Positions 47,871-56,058 of a stretch of DNA of 64,000 bases are shown here, in pieces. A model generated the notes under the pieces. It had not been told where the DNA came from, made no database searches, and saw only the letters and a list, made by a program, of their open reading frames with translations. The DNA is taken from NCBI RefSeq assembly GCF_001742425.1, contig NZ_MJEH01000063.1, positions 62,001 to 126,000 of the forward strand. Direction: 5' to 3'. Both the position numbers and the translations under genes were made by a program. Position 1 is the stretch's first letter, and each line of letters starts with the position of its first letter. Origin of the DNA: Bacillus solimangrovi (GTDB lineage: Bacteria; Bacillota; Bacilli; Bacillales; Bacillaceae_N).

Positions 47871-49103
47871 ATGTTACGTTCTATGTATTCTGGTATTGGA
47901 GGACTACGCAACTTTCAAACTAAGTTGGATGTTATCGGTAATAATGTGGCTAACGTAAATACTTATGGCTATAAAAAAGGTCGCACGACGTTTAGTGATA
48001 TGATGTCACAAAATATTGCAGGTGCGAGTGCTGCAACTGATAATCGTGGTGGTACAAATGCCATGCAAGTTGGTCTCGGAAGTTCAATCGCATCAATTGA
48101 TAATATTCAAACTCAAGGAAGCTTACAAACTACCGGTCGCTCTCTAGATCTGGCCATTTCAGGTGATGGTTATTTTGCTGTCAAAAATGGTAATCAACAG
48201 TATTACACACGTGCTGGTAATTTTTATTTAGATAATAATGGCACGTTGGTAACAGCGGAGGGAATGAAAGTCCAAGGTTACAATGTTGAAGACGATGGGA
48301 CTATTTCAAATAGTATCAGTGATATAATAGTAGATTCTAATGCAATTATGCCAGCAAAAACTACTGAGCAAATAAAAATTATTGGAAACCTACCAGCGAA
48401 TGCAGTACCCGGTACTACTATCTCTCAACAAACTAAGATTCATGATGATAATGGTAATGAGCATACCATTGATATATATTTTAGAAGCGATGGTTCAGAT
48501 TGGGAAATGTATTTGAACGTTCATCCTGATGATCCGTCTAATCCAACTGGGATTGGTATTGGGTTTGATCAGCAAACAGGAATATCAGATGAAACTGATT
48601 ATTCTTGGACTTCCGGTGACATAGAATTAGATGGAGACACCAATACTACAGAATTTAGTAATGGTATAAATATAAAGTTTGACCATGGAGACTTAACTAA
48701 TACTGGTTCAGCAGCTAATGTCGGTGCTCAAGCGGATGGGAATGGACAAGGCTCACTTGATAGCTTTGAAATCGGTCAAAAAGGTGAAGTTAATGGTGTG
48801 TTTTCTAACGGTCAAGTTGTTACACTTGCTAATCTTGCCATAGCAACATTCTCTAACAACGGTGGTTTAAGTAAAGCCGGTAATAACTTATTCCAAGAAT
48901 CGATTAACTCTGGTCCAGCAAATATAGGAACTCCAGGAGATGGACGTGGCTCTATAGCTGGTGGTTCACTTGAGATGTCTAACGTTGACATGTCAGAGGA
49001 GTTTACTGAGATGATTGTTGCACAGCGTGGTTTCCAAGCGAATACACGTATTATTACAACTTCTGATGAAATCTTACAAGAGCTTGTTAACCTGAAACGA
49101 TAA
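47871..49103 (+). CDS. flgE: Flagellar hook protein FlgE
   Basis: A 410-residue hook protein. The N-terminal axial helix MLRSMYSGIGGLRNFQTKLD with VIGNNVANVNTYGYKKGRTT and the C-terminal MSEEFTEMIVAQRGFQANTR and ILQELVNLKR define the family. The surface D1-D2 region (about 140-330) carries many D/N/G residues. It is longer than the 264-residue protein of B. subtilis, so it has an extra outer domain. FlgG-type rod proteins share the termini, but the FlgD neighbour and domain size favour FlgE. Confidence 0.92.
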   Translation: MLRSMYSGIGGLRNFQTKLDVIGNNVANVNTYGYKKGRTTFSDMMSQNIAGASAATDNRGGTNAMQVGLGSSIASIDNIQTQGSLQTTGRSLDLAISGDGYFAVKNGNQQYYTRAGNFYLDNNGTLVTAEGMKVQGYNVEDDGTISNSISDIIVDSNAIMPAKTTEQIKIIGNLPANAVPGTTISQQTKIHDDNGNEHTIDIYFRSDGSDWEMYLNVHPDDPSNPTGIGIGFDQQTGISDETDYSWTSGDIELDGDTNTTEFSNGINIKFDHGDLTNTGSAANVGAQADGNGQGSLDSFEIGQKGEVNGVFSNGQVVTLANLAIATFSNNGGLSKAGNNLFQESINSGPANIGTPGDGRGSIAGGSLEMSNVDMSEEFTEMIVAQRGFQANTRIITTSDEILQELVNLKR

Positions 49104-49120
49104 TAAAGGAGGGATAGGGT

Positions 49121-49145
49121 GATGGGCTTAAGCCCTGAGCCCATC
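49121..49145 (+). promoter_or_regulatory. Competing hairpins at the swrD start
   Basis: GATGGGCT (49121-49128) can pair with AGCCCATC (49138-49145) in an 8-bp stem, or GGGCTT can pair with AAGCCC (49124-49135, a perfect palindrome). The first fold ends 4 bases before the swrD ATG and would bring the upstream AAAGGAGGG close to it. Confidence 0.55.
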
Positions 49146-49178
49146 CATTATGATAAAACTTACACGCTTAAATGGTAG
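49122..49178 (+). other. Small out-of-frame ORF behind a strong ribosome-binding site, before swrD
   Basis: AAAGGAGGG (49105-49113) lies 8 bases before ATG 49122, which opens an 18-codon frame ([18 protein letters not shown]) ending at TAG 49176-49178. It overlaps the first nine codons of swrD in a different frame. The region also holds two competing hairpins. It may be a translated leader that tunes swrD or merely a chance ATG. Confidence 0.4.
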
Positions 49179-49362
49179 TGAGTTTAATTTAAATGCTTTA
49201 TACATAGAACAGGTTGAAGCTTTGCCTGATACGACAATTTCATTAATAAATGGGAAGAAATTTGTTGTGAGGGAAGATAAAGAAAAAGTTCTTAAAATGA
49301 TAATGGGTTTTTACAAAGATGTCTCTATTTTTGGAGCGCTTAAGGATGTGGAGGGGGATTAG
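49150..49362 (+). CDS. swrD: Swarming motility protein SwrD (FlbD family)
   Basis: A 70-residue FlbD/YlzI protein; in B. subtilis SwrD raises flagellar motor power needed for swarming. The signature [39 protein letters not shown] is clear. The ATG at 49150 lacks a ribosome-binding site of its own; the only upstream in-frame alternative near it is CTG 49135. FliL follows directly: its TTG start is the base after the swrD stop codon. Confidence 0.93.
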   Translation: MIKLTRLNGSEFNLNALYIEQVEALPDTTISLINGKKFVVREDKEKVLKMIMGFYKDVSIFGALKDVEGD

Positions 49363-49794
49363 TTGTTAAAAAACAAACTCGTTAGTATTGTGCTTATCCT
49401 CTTAGCGGCTATAACATTATTAGGGGTTGTGGCACTATTTGTAATATTGAATTTTGCTGGGGATAACAATGAGCATGCAGAACCGACGATTGATGAAATT
49501 TTAGAACAGTCTGTAGAAACAGATGAGATTACGACCAATTTATTGAGCAATGATTTTATTCGAATTAAGTTTAGAATTCAAACAGATAGTGAAGATGCAA
49601 AAGAAGAATTAGCAAAACGCACATTCCAAGTTCGCAACATATTAATTCAAGAGCTTTCTTCAATGAAAGCAGCCGACTTTAAGGGAAAAGAGAAGTTAAT
49701 AGAATTAGAGAGCATGTTAAAGATGCGCTTAAATGAAATTATGCAAGAAGGTACAATTGAAAAAGTATATATTACAGACTTCGTCTTGCAGTGA
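49363..49794 (+). CDS. fliL: Flagellar basal body-associated protein FliL
   Basis: A 143-residue single-pass membrane protein that surrounds the stator. The transmembrane segment is at about residues 6-28 (VSIVLILLAAITLLGVVALF); the periplasmic-side domain contains RIKFRIQTDS and EKVYITDFVLQ. Start is TTG 49363, with GGAGGGGG 5-12 bases upstream inside swrD. Confidence 0.94.
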   Translation: MLKNKLVSIVLILLAAITLLGVVALFVILNFAGDNNEHAEPTIDEILEQSVETDEITTNLLSNDFIRIKFRIQTDSEDAKEELAKRTFQVRNILIQELSSMKAADFKGKEKLIELESMLKMRLNEIMQEGTIEKVYITDFVLQ

Positions 49795-49829
49795 TGAGAA
49801 GATGTTGAAGTTAGAGGAGGTGAAGCTGT

Positions 49830-50828
49830 TTGGCTGAAGAGGTTCTCTCCCAAAGTGAGATTGATGCGCTGCTTTCTGCTATTTCCACTGGGGAAATGAA
49901 TGCAGAGGAACTTAAAAAAGAGGAAAAAGAGAAAAAAGTAAAAACGTATGATTTTAAACGTGCTTTGCGATTTTCTAAAGATCAAATCCGAAGTTTATCA
50001 CGAATTCATGAAAACTATGCACGAATGTTAACAACATTTTTTGCTGCTCAGCTTCGTACATATATTCAAGTAGGGGTAGCATCAGTAGATCAAATTCCAT
50101 ATGAAGAATTTATCCGCTCTATTCCAAAAATGACAGTATTAAATGTGTTTGAAGTTCCTCCTTTAGATGGAAGGATACTAATGGAGGTAAATCCAAATAT
50201 TGCATATTCGATGATGGATCGTACACTTGGTGGACGTGGTGGAAGTGTTAATAAAGTAGAAAACCTTACAGAAATTGAAACGAAGATTATGTCTAATTTG
50301 TTTGAGAAAGCAGCTGATAACCTTCGTGAAGCATGGAGTACTGTTATTGATATTGATCCGATTTTAACTGATTTTGAAGTGAATCCACAGTTTTTACAAA
50401 TGGTTTCACCGAATGAAACAGTTGTGGTCATTTCATTGAATACTACGATAGGTGAAACGAGTGGGATGATTAATATATGTATTCCTCATGTTGTATTAGA
50501 GCCTATCCTTCCAAAGCTTTCAGTTCATTATTGGATGCAATCGACGAAAAAAGAGCGTGAGCCTGAAGAAATTGAAGCTTTAAAGAAAAGGGTACGAAGA
50601 ACAGTAGTGCCACTAAGGACTATCTTAGGTAATGCCACAATTTCAGTAAATGAGTTTCTAAATCTTTCAACAGATGATGTCATTCAATTAGATCAAAAAA
50701 TTGATGAACCAATGACGGTTCAAGTTGGAGAACGTCCAAAGTTTTATGCACAACCAGGAAAACAAGGTAATAAAATGGCTATTCAAATTTTAGAAAATAT
50801 CCAAGGAGGTGACGATGATGGTGAGTGA
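49830..50828 (+). CDS. fliM: Flagellar motor switch protein FliM
   Basis: A 332-residue C-ring protein. The N-terminal EVLSQSEIDALLSAIS is the CheY-P-binding peptide; the middle CheC-like domain includes DRTLGGRGG and the C-terminal SpoA/SurfaceAg domain runs to the end (LSTDDVIQLDQKIDEPMTVQ). Start is TTG 49830, preceded by AGAGGAGGTGA. It overlaps fliY by 11 bases. Confidence 0.97.
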   Translation: MAEEVLSQSEIDALLSAISTGEMNAEELKKEEKEKKVKTYDFKRALRFSKDQIRSLSRIHENYARMLTTFFAAQLRTYIQVGVASVDQIPYEEFIRSIPKMTVLNVFEVPPLDGRILMEVNPNIAYSMMDRTLGGRGGSVNKVENLTEIETKIMSNLFEKAADNLREAWSTVIDIDPILTDFEVNPQFLQMVSPNETVVVISLNTTIGETSGMINICIPHVVLEPILPKLSVHYWMQSTKKEREPEEIEALKKRVRRTVVPLRTILGNATISVNEFLNLSTDDVIQLDQKIDEPMTVQVGERPKFYAQPGKQGNKMAIQILENIQGGDDDGE

Positions 50829-52119
50829 TGACATGTTAAGTCAAGATGAAATAGATGCACTTCTCAAAGGTGGAGATGATGAAGATACATTTGAGCAGGA
50901 GTATACACCATCAGTCGAAGATTACCTTTCTTCAATCGAACAGGATGCATTAGGTGAAGTAGGTAATATCTCATTTGGGAGTTCTGCTACAGCACTTTCG
51001 ACTCTATTAAATCAAAAAGTAGAAATTACAACACCAAGTGTTTCTGCTATACTTATGACTAGGTTACAGGAAGAATTTCCAGAACCTTATGTTGCAGTTG
51101 AAGTTGAATATACTGATGGATTCAAAGGTACGAATCTATTAGTCATTCAAAGGAGTGATGCTGCAATCATCGCAGATTTAATGCTAGGTGGAGATGGAGT
51201 TAATCCATCAGAGGATTTAGGGGAAATTCAATTAAGTGCTGTTCAAGAGGCAATGAATCAAATGATGGGTTCATCAGCTACATCAATGTCAACAGTATTT
51301 AGTAAAAAGGTCGATATTTCTCCACCGAAAATTGATATTTTGAACGTAAAAGAAGGAGATGGAACTGACCGAATTCCGGAAGAGGATGTATTAATTAAAA
51401 TTTCTTTTGAGTTAAGAATTGGTGAATTAATTGATTCAAACATTATGCAATTGTTGCCTGTTGATTTCTCTAAAGAATTGGTTGATAGTTTAATGAATCC
51501 ATCTGGAGGTGAAGTAGCTTCAAAGGCAAAACTACCTAAGCGAGAAATGCCAATTCGTCAAGAACAAGAACAAGTTCAGGAGACTAAAATCATGCAAGAT
51601 ACATCAACTCCTCAAATACAACAACAAATGCAATCTCAACAAATGAGTCAACCGTATCCATCACATGGAGTTCAGGAACAACCAGTTTACAATCAACCGG
51701 TTGCTCAAGCGGGTTATTATCAACAACCACCTCCAATGCAGATGCCACCACAACCAAGTGGTCCTCAGCATATAGGAGCTAATTCTTACGGGCAAGGTGC
51801 GGATGTTCAAACGGCAGAATTCTCATCATTTACTGCTCCTAACTTGCAACCACAGGAAGCTAGTAATTTGAATATGTTATTAGATATTCCACTACAAGTC
51901 ACGGTTGAGTTGGGACGTACGAAACGTTCTGTTCAAGAAATTTTAGAACTTTCACCAGGTTCAATTGTTGAGCTTGACAAACTGGCTGGTGAACCAGTTG
52001 ATATTTTAGTGAACAATAAATTGATTGCAACTGGTGAAGTTGTTGTAATAGAAGAGAACTTTGGTGTTCGAGTAACAGATATTATCAGTCAAAAAGAAAG
52101 AATGAAAAAATTACAATAA
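50818..52119 (+). CDS. fliY: Flagellar motor switch phosphatase FliY
   Basis: A 433-residue Gram-positive switch protein that also dephosphorylates CheY-P. The N terminus MLSQDEIDALLKGG mimics FliM's CheY-binding peptide. The CheC-like domain has both phosphatase E-x-x-N sites (LGEVGNISFGSSATALS and VQEAMNQMMGSSATSMS). A Q/P-rich linker (about 248-325) precedes the FliN-type SpoA domain at the C terminus. ATG 50818 is chosen: it lies 8 bases after AAGGAGG. Confidence 0.96.
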   Translation: MVSDDMLSQDEIDALLKGGDDEDTFEQEYTPSVEDYLSSIEQDALGEVGNISFGSSATALSTLLNQKVEITTPSVSAILMTRLQEEFPEPYVAVEVEYTDGFKGTNLLVIQRSDAAIIADLMLGGDGVNPSEDLGEIQLSAVQEAMNQMMGSSATSMSTVFSKKVDISPPKIDILNVKEGDGTDRIPEEDVLIKISFELRIGELIDSNIMQLLPVDFSKELVDSLMNPSGGEVASKAKLPKREMPIRQEQEQVQETKIMQDTSTPQIQQQMQSQQMSQPYPSHGVQEQPVYNQPVAQAGYYQQPPPMQMPPQPSGPQHIGANSYGQGADVQTAEFSSFTAPNLQPQEASNLNMLLDIPLQVTVELGRTKRSVQEILELSPGSIVELDKLAGEPVDILVNNKLIATGEVVVIEENFGVRVTDIISQKERMKKLQ

Positions 52120-52139
52120 ATGCAGTGGGGGAATGAGTA

Positions 52140-52502
52140 ATGCCAGGAAGAATTTTAATTGTCGATGATGCAGCTTTTATGCGAATGATGATTAAAGATA
52201 TATTAACAAAAAATGGGTTTGAAGTTGTAGGTGAAGCCCCAGACGGTGCTCAAGCTGTTGAAAAATATAAAGAACATATGCCAGATCTAGTTACAATGGA
52301 TATTACGATGCCAGAAATGGACGGGATTACTTCTCTAAAAAAAATTAGAAAGATCAATCCAGATGCAAAAGTTATCATGTGTTCTGCTATGGGGCAACAA
52401 GCTATGGTAATCGATGCGATCCAAGCAGGAGCAAAGGACTTTATTGTGAAACCTTTCCAAGCTGACCGTGTATTAGAAGCAATTAACAAAACAATGGGTT
52501 AA
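52140..52502 (+). CDS. cheY: Chemotaxis response regulator CheY
   Basis: A 120-residue single-domain receiver. Acidic pocket Asp9/Asp10 (LIVDDAAFMR), phosphorylated Asp54 (VTMDITMPEMDG), Ser82 and Lys104 (FIVKPFQ) are intact. CheY-P binds FliM/FliY to change rotation; in Bacillus this promotes counterclockwise runs. Located right after fliY, its phosphatase. Confidence 0.98.
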   Translation: MPGRILIVDDAAFMRMMIKDILTKNGFEVVGEAPDGAQAVEKYKEHMPDLVTMDITMPEMDGITSLKKIRKINPDAKVIMCSAMGQQAMVIDAIQAGAKDFIVKPFQADRVLEAINKTMG

Positions 52503-52507
52503 TCAGA

Positions 52508-53215
52508 ATGAGGTGGCAACTTTTGTTGCGTTATATTTCAATCTTATTTGTTCTTACATATACCTTTTCATTCACTCCGCATGAACAAATTGTCCATGCG
52601 GAGAAACCTTCAGAAGGCGATACCGTGGAGAAATGGTTAATGAAAGAGCAAGTAGAGCCAAGTGAACAACAACCAGTTGAAGAACCAGATAGAAATTTGC
52701 AACCAGAAAATATTGAAGATCCAACCGCTGAGAATGAAACAATTCCGACTTTTGAGCAATCTGTTACTTGGGTTGATTTTGTCAAATTAATCTTCGCACT
52801 TGCATTTATCGTTGGATTAATTTATTTCATTTTACGCATCGTAAATCAGAGAAATAGAATGTTTGGACAAGCTCGTTCCTTGGAGAATCTAGGTGGAATT
52901 TCACTTGGAAATAATCGTTCCGTGCAATTAATACGGTTAGGTGATCGTATTTTAGTAGTCGGTGTTGGAGAGGACATATCGTTATTAAAAGAATTAAGTA
53001 CAAAAGAAGAAACGGATGAGTTAATATCTCTTCAACAACAAATTAGGCCAACGAGTAATGATATTATTAGTCAAGTTTTTAAACGTGAAAAGAAAACAGA
53101 GGCAGATAATCAAAAGCAAAACTTTCAATCACAGTTGAAGAAGCAGCTGGATGATTTAGCAGGAGGAAGGAAGAAAATATATGAATCTATTAAAGATGAA
53201 GGTAGAGACAAGTGA
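52508..53215 (+). CDS. fliZ: Flagellar protein FliZ/FliO
   Basis: A 235-residue FliO-family export-gate assembly protein, called FliZ in B. subtilis. A signal-like hydrophobic N terminus (LLLRYISILFVLTYTFSFTP, with a possible cleavage after VHA) is followed by an acidic Pro/Glu linker and a transmembrane segment near residues 90-112 (VKLIFALAFIVGLIYFILRI). The FliO domain includes SLGNNRSVQLIRLGDRILVV. ATG 52508 has no strong site; TTG 52523 after GAGGTGG is a real alternative. Overlaps fliP. Confidence 0.9.
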   Translation: MRWQLLLRYISILFVLTYTFSFTPHEQIVHAEKPSEGDTVEKWLMKEQVEPSEQQPVEEPDRNLQPENIEDPTAENETIPTFEQSVTWVDFVKLIFALAFIVGLIYFILRIVNQRNRMFGQARSLENLGGISLGNNRSVQLIRLGDRILVVGVGEDISLLKELSTKEETDELISLQQQIRPTSNDIISQVFKREKKTEADNQKQNFQSQLKKQLDDLAGGRKKIYESIKDEGRDK

Positions 53216-53889
53216 GTGAACTTTTACCGGGTATTGATCCGAGTATATTAAATAGTGACCCTGCTAATGTCTCTACAACGATAAAACTAATCCTTCTTCT
53301 CACTGTTCTTTCTCTAGCTCCAAGCATTCTTATATTAATGACGTGTTTTACGAGAATCGTCATTGTTTTATCTTTTGTACGAACATCACTTGCTACTCAG
53401 CAAATGCCACCTACGCAAGTGTTGATAAGTCTAGCATTATTTTTAACCTTTTTTATTATGGGCCCAACATTTGCTGAGGTAAATGAGCAAGCATTAACAC
53501 CGTTTATTGAAGGTGAACTTACGCAAGAAGAAGCATACACGAAGGCTGTAGGACCATTTAAAGAATTTATGAGTAAGCATACGAGACAAAAAGATTTAGA
53601 GCTATTTCTTAGCTATGCACAAATGGAAAGACCACAAACAATAGATGATATTCCGATGACAGCATTAATTCCTGCTTTTGCAATTAGTGAGATAAAAACT
53701 GCCTTTCAAATTGGGTTTATGATTTTTGTTCCCTTTTTAGTAATTGATATGGCTGTTGCAAGTGTATTAATGTCGATGGGGATGATGATGCTACCGCCAG
53801 TAATGATTTCATTACCGTTTAAAATTTTATTATTCGTATTAGTAGATGGTTGGTATCTCGTCGTAAAATCATTGTTAGCAAGTTATTAG
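53212..53889 (+). CDS. fliP: Flagellar export gate protein FliP
   Basis: A 225-residue core export-gate protein with about four transmembrane segments. The family blocks LMTCFTRIVIVLSFVRTSLA, AFAISEIKTAFQIGFMIFVP and SVLMSMGMMMLPPVMISLPF are intact. Start is GTG 53212, overlapping the fliZ stop (GTGA). Forms the helical gate with FliQ and FliR. Confidence 0.97.
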   Translation: MSELLPGIDPSILNSDPANVSTTIKLILLLTVLSLAPSILILMTCFTRIVIVLSFVRTSLATQQMPPTQVLISLALFLTFFIMGPTFAEVNEQALTPFIEGELTQEEAYTKAVGPFKEFMSKHTRQKDLELFLSYAQMERPQTIDDIPMTALIPAFAISEIKTAFQIGFMIFVPFLVIDMAVASVLMSMGMMMLPPVMISLPFKILLFVLVDGWYLVVKSLLASY

Positions 53890-53906
53890 AAAAAAGGTGA
53901 AAGACT

Positions 53907-54176
53907 ATGGATTCACAATTCGTGATCGGATTAGCAGAAAAAGGGATTAATACAGTATTACTTATATCAATGCCACTATTAAGCTTAGCGTTAGGGATCG
54001 GGTTACTTGTGAGTATTTTTCAGGCAACAACACAGATCCAAGAACAGACACTTGCATTTATACCGAAGATTGTAGCAGTATTACTAGGTTTAATTTTCTT
54101 TGGACCATGGATGTTATCACAAATAGTCGACTTTACTTATCAAATACTTAGTAATCTACACTTATATATAGGTTAG
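53907..54176 (+). CDS. fliQ: Flagellar export gate protein FliQ
   Basis: An 89-residue two-span membrane protein of the export gate (VLLISMPLLSLALGIGLLVS and FIPKIVAVLLGLIFFGPWML). The central SIFQATTQIQEQTLAFIPKI is the family signature. AAAAGGTGAAAG precedes the ATG. fliR begins 2 bases after its stop. Confidence 0.97.
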   Translation: MDSQFVIGLAEKGINTVLLISMPLLSLALGIGLLVSIFQATTQIQEQTLAFIPKIVAVLLGLIFFGPWMLSQIVDFTYQILSNLHLYIG

Positions 54177-54178
54177 TT

Positions 54179-54955
54179 ATGATTCAATTTGTGAATGAAT
54201 TTCCGGTCCTTATGCTTATTCTCGCACGTGTCAGTTCATTTTTTGTGACGGTTCCATTATTTTCATATCGAAACATTCCAACGACACATAAAATTGGTTT
54301 ATCATTTTTTATATCATACTTAATTTTCTTTACAATTGATCGACCTAATCTTGAGATAGATTACTTGTATATTATGCTAGTAATGAAAGAAGTTATTGTA
54401 GGTTTATTAATCGGACTTGCCGCTTATATCGTAACGACGGTTATTCAAATTGCGGGAGGATTTATAGACTTTCAAATGGGTTTTGCGATTGCAAATGTAA
54501 TTGATCCACAAACAGGAGTTCAGAGTCCAATCATGGGTCAATACATCTATACTTTTGCGATACTATTAATGCTTGTTTTAAATGCACATCACTTATTGTT
54601 AGATGGGGTTTTCTACAGTTATCAAATTGTACCACTTGAACAAGTGTGGCCTCATATTGGAAAAGGTGAGTTGGCTGAGTTTATGACGAAGACATTTAAT
54701 TCAGTATTCATTATCGCCTTTCAGATGGCTATCCCATTAGTTGGTTGTTTGTTTTTAATGGATGTTGCGCTTGGGATTGTTGCAAGGACAGTGCCACAGT
54801 TAAATGTATTCGTTGTCGGATTACCTCTAAAGATCTTAGTTAGCTTTTTTGTTATGACGTTAATGATGCCTGTCTTTATGATGTTAGTTCAAGATGTCTT
54901 CATGTTAATGTTTAAAACTATGAGAGGTCTTATGGAGATTATTGGAGGCACTTAA
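54179..54955 (+). CDS. fliR: Flagellar export gate protein FliR
   Basis: A 258-residue membrane protein completing the FliPQR gate, with about six hydrophobic segments. GGFIDFQMGFAIANVIDPQT and the C-terminal DVALGIVARTVPQLNVFVVG, PLKILVSFFVMTLMMPVFM are diagnostic. Only 1 base separates its stop from the flhB ATG, implying coupled expression. Confidence 0.96.
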   Translation: MIQFVNEFPVLMLILARVSSFFVTVPLFSYRNIPTTHKIGLSFFISYLIFFTIDRPNLEIDYLYIMLVMKEVIVGLLIGLAAYIVTTVIQIAGGFIDFQMGFAIANVIDPQTGVQSPIMGQYIYTFAILLMLVLNAHHLLLDGVFYSYQIVPLEQVWPHIGKGELAEFMTKTFNSVFIIAFQMAIPLVGCLFLMDVALGIVARTVPQLNVFVVGLPLKILVSFFVMTLMMPVFMMLVQDVFMLMFKTMRGLMEIIGGT

Positions 54956-54956
54956 T

Positions 54957-56039
54957 ATGCAATACTTAAAGTTAGACTTGCAATATTTCTCTGGTGAAAA
55001 AACTGAAAAAGCAACCCCGAAGAAGCGAAACGATGCTAGAAAAAAGGGGCAGGTGGCTAAGAGTCAAGATGTAGGCACAGCCCTCATCTTGTTTTTTGTA
55101 TTTCTGCTATTTTGGTTTGCTGGTGAAATATTTGGGAATCAAATGTTCGTCATTATTCAGCATGCACTACAAGAATATATCTACTGGGATATTACACAAG
55201 AAAATGTACATAAAATGTTTGTTGAATACAGTACGATGGGCGTTATGCTCGTTGCCCCAATTATGCTTGTTACAATGATAGCAGGGTTAGCAGCAAATTA
55301 TATGCAAGTTGGTTTTATGTTTACAACAGAAGTATTAAAGATGGATTTGAAAAAACTGAATCCTATTTCGGGCTTTAAAAAAATCTTTGGAATTCGATCA
55401 ATAGTAGAACTATTTAAATCGATCTTAAAAATTTCATTTGTTGGCACAGCTACATTTGCTGTATTGTGGATGAACTTTGATAAAGTATTACTTCTTTCGC
55501 AAATGAGTATTGCTGAAGGGGTTGCGGTAATCGGAAATTTGATTGTTCAAATGGGTCTTACAGCATCCTTATTATTATTAGTGTTATCCTCACTTGATTA
55601 TATGTATCAGAAGTTTGAGCATGAAAAGCAATTAAGAATGTCAAAGCAAGACTTGAAGGATGAACACAAAAATACTGAAGGGGATCCAAAGATCAAATCA
55701 AAAATTAAAGAAAAACAACGTCAAATGGCGATGCAAAGAATGATGCAAGAAGTACCGCAAGCGGATGTTGTCATTACAAACCCTACTCATTTTGCTGTAG
55801 CGTTAAAGTATGATGAAGAAAAAGCTGATGCGCCTTATGTAGTTGCAAAAGGTGTTGATTATATGGCATTGAAAATTAGACAGATAGCAAGTAACCATGA
55901 TATTGAAACAGTGGAAAATCGACCATTAGCTCGTGCTTTATATGCAGATGCAGAAATTGGTCAAACAATTCCAGAAGAATTTTTTAAAACAGTAGCTGAA
56001 ATTTTGGCATATGTGTATCGTTTGAAAAAGAAAGTTTAA
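54957..56039 (+). CDS. flhB: Flagellar export switch protein FlhB
   Basis: A 360-residue export-gate protein with four transmembrane segments and a cytoplasmic domain that sets substrate specificity. The self-cleaving NPTH is at residues 275-278 (DVVITNPTHFAVALKYDEEK). EKTEKATPKKRNDARKKGQV is the N-terminal signature. ATG 54957 is chosen with GGAGG 8 bases upstream; TTG 54942 is rejected. Compare YlqH (26.7 kb), which equals the part after NPTH. Confidence 0.97.
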   Translation: MQYLKLDLQYFSGEKTEKATPKKRNDARKKGQVAKSQDVGTALILFFVFLLFWFAGEIFGNQMFVIIQHALQEYIYWDITQENVHKMFVEYSTMGVMLVAPIMLVTMIAGLAANYMQVGFMFTTEVLKMDLKKLNPISGFKKIFGIRSIVELFKSILKISFVGTATFAVLWMNFDKVLLLSQMSIAEGVAVIGNLIVQMGLTASLLLLVLSSLDYMYQKFEHEKQLRMSKQDLKDEHKNTEGDPKIKSKIKEKQRQMAMQRMMQEVPQADVVITNPTHFAVALKYDEEKADAPYVVAKGVDYMALKIRQIASNHDIETVENRPLARALYADAEIGQTIPEEFFKTVAEILAYVYRLKKKV

Positions 56040-56058
56040 TGTTAAGGAGAGAAGATGC

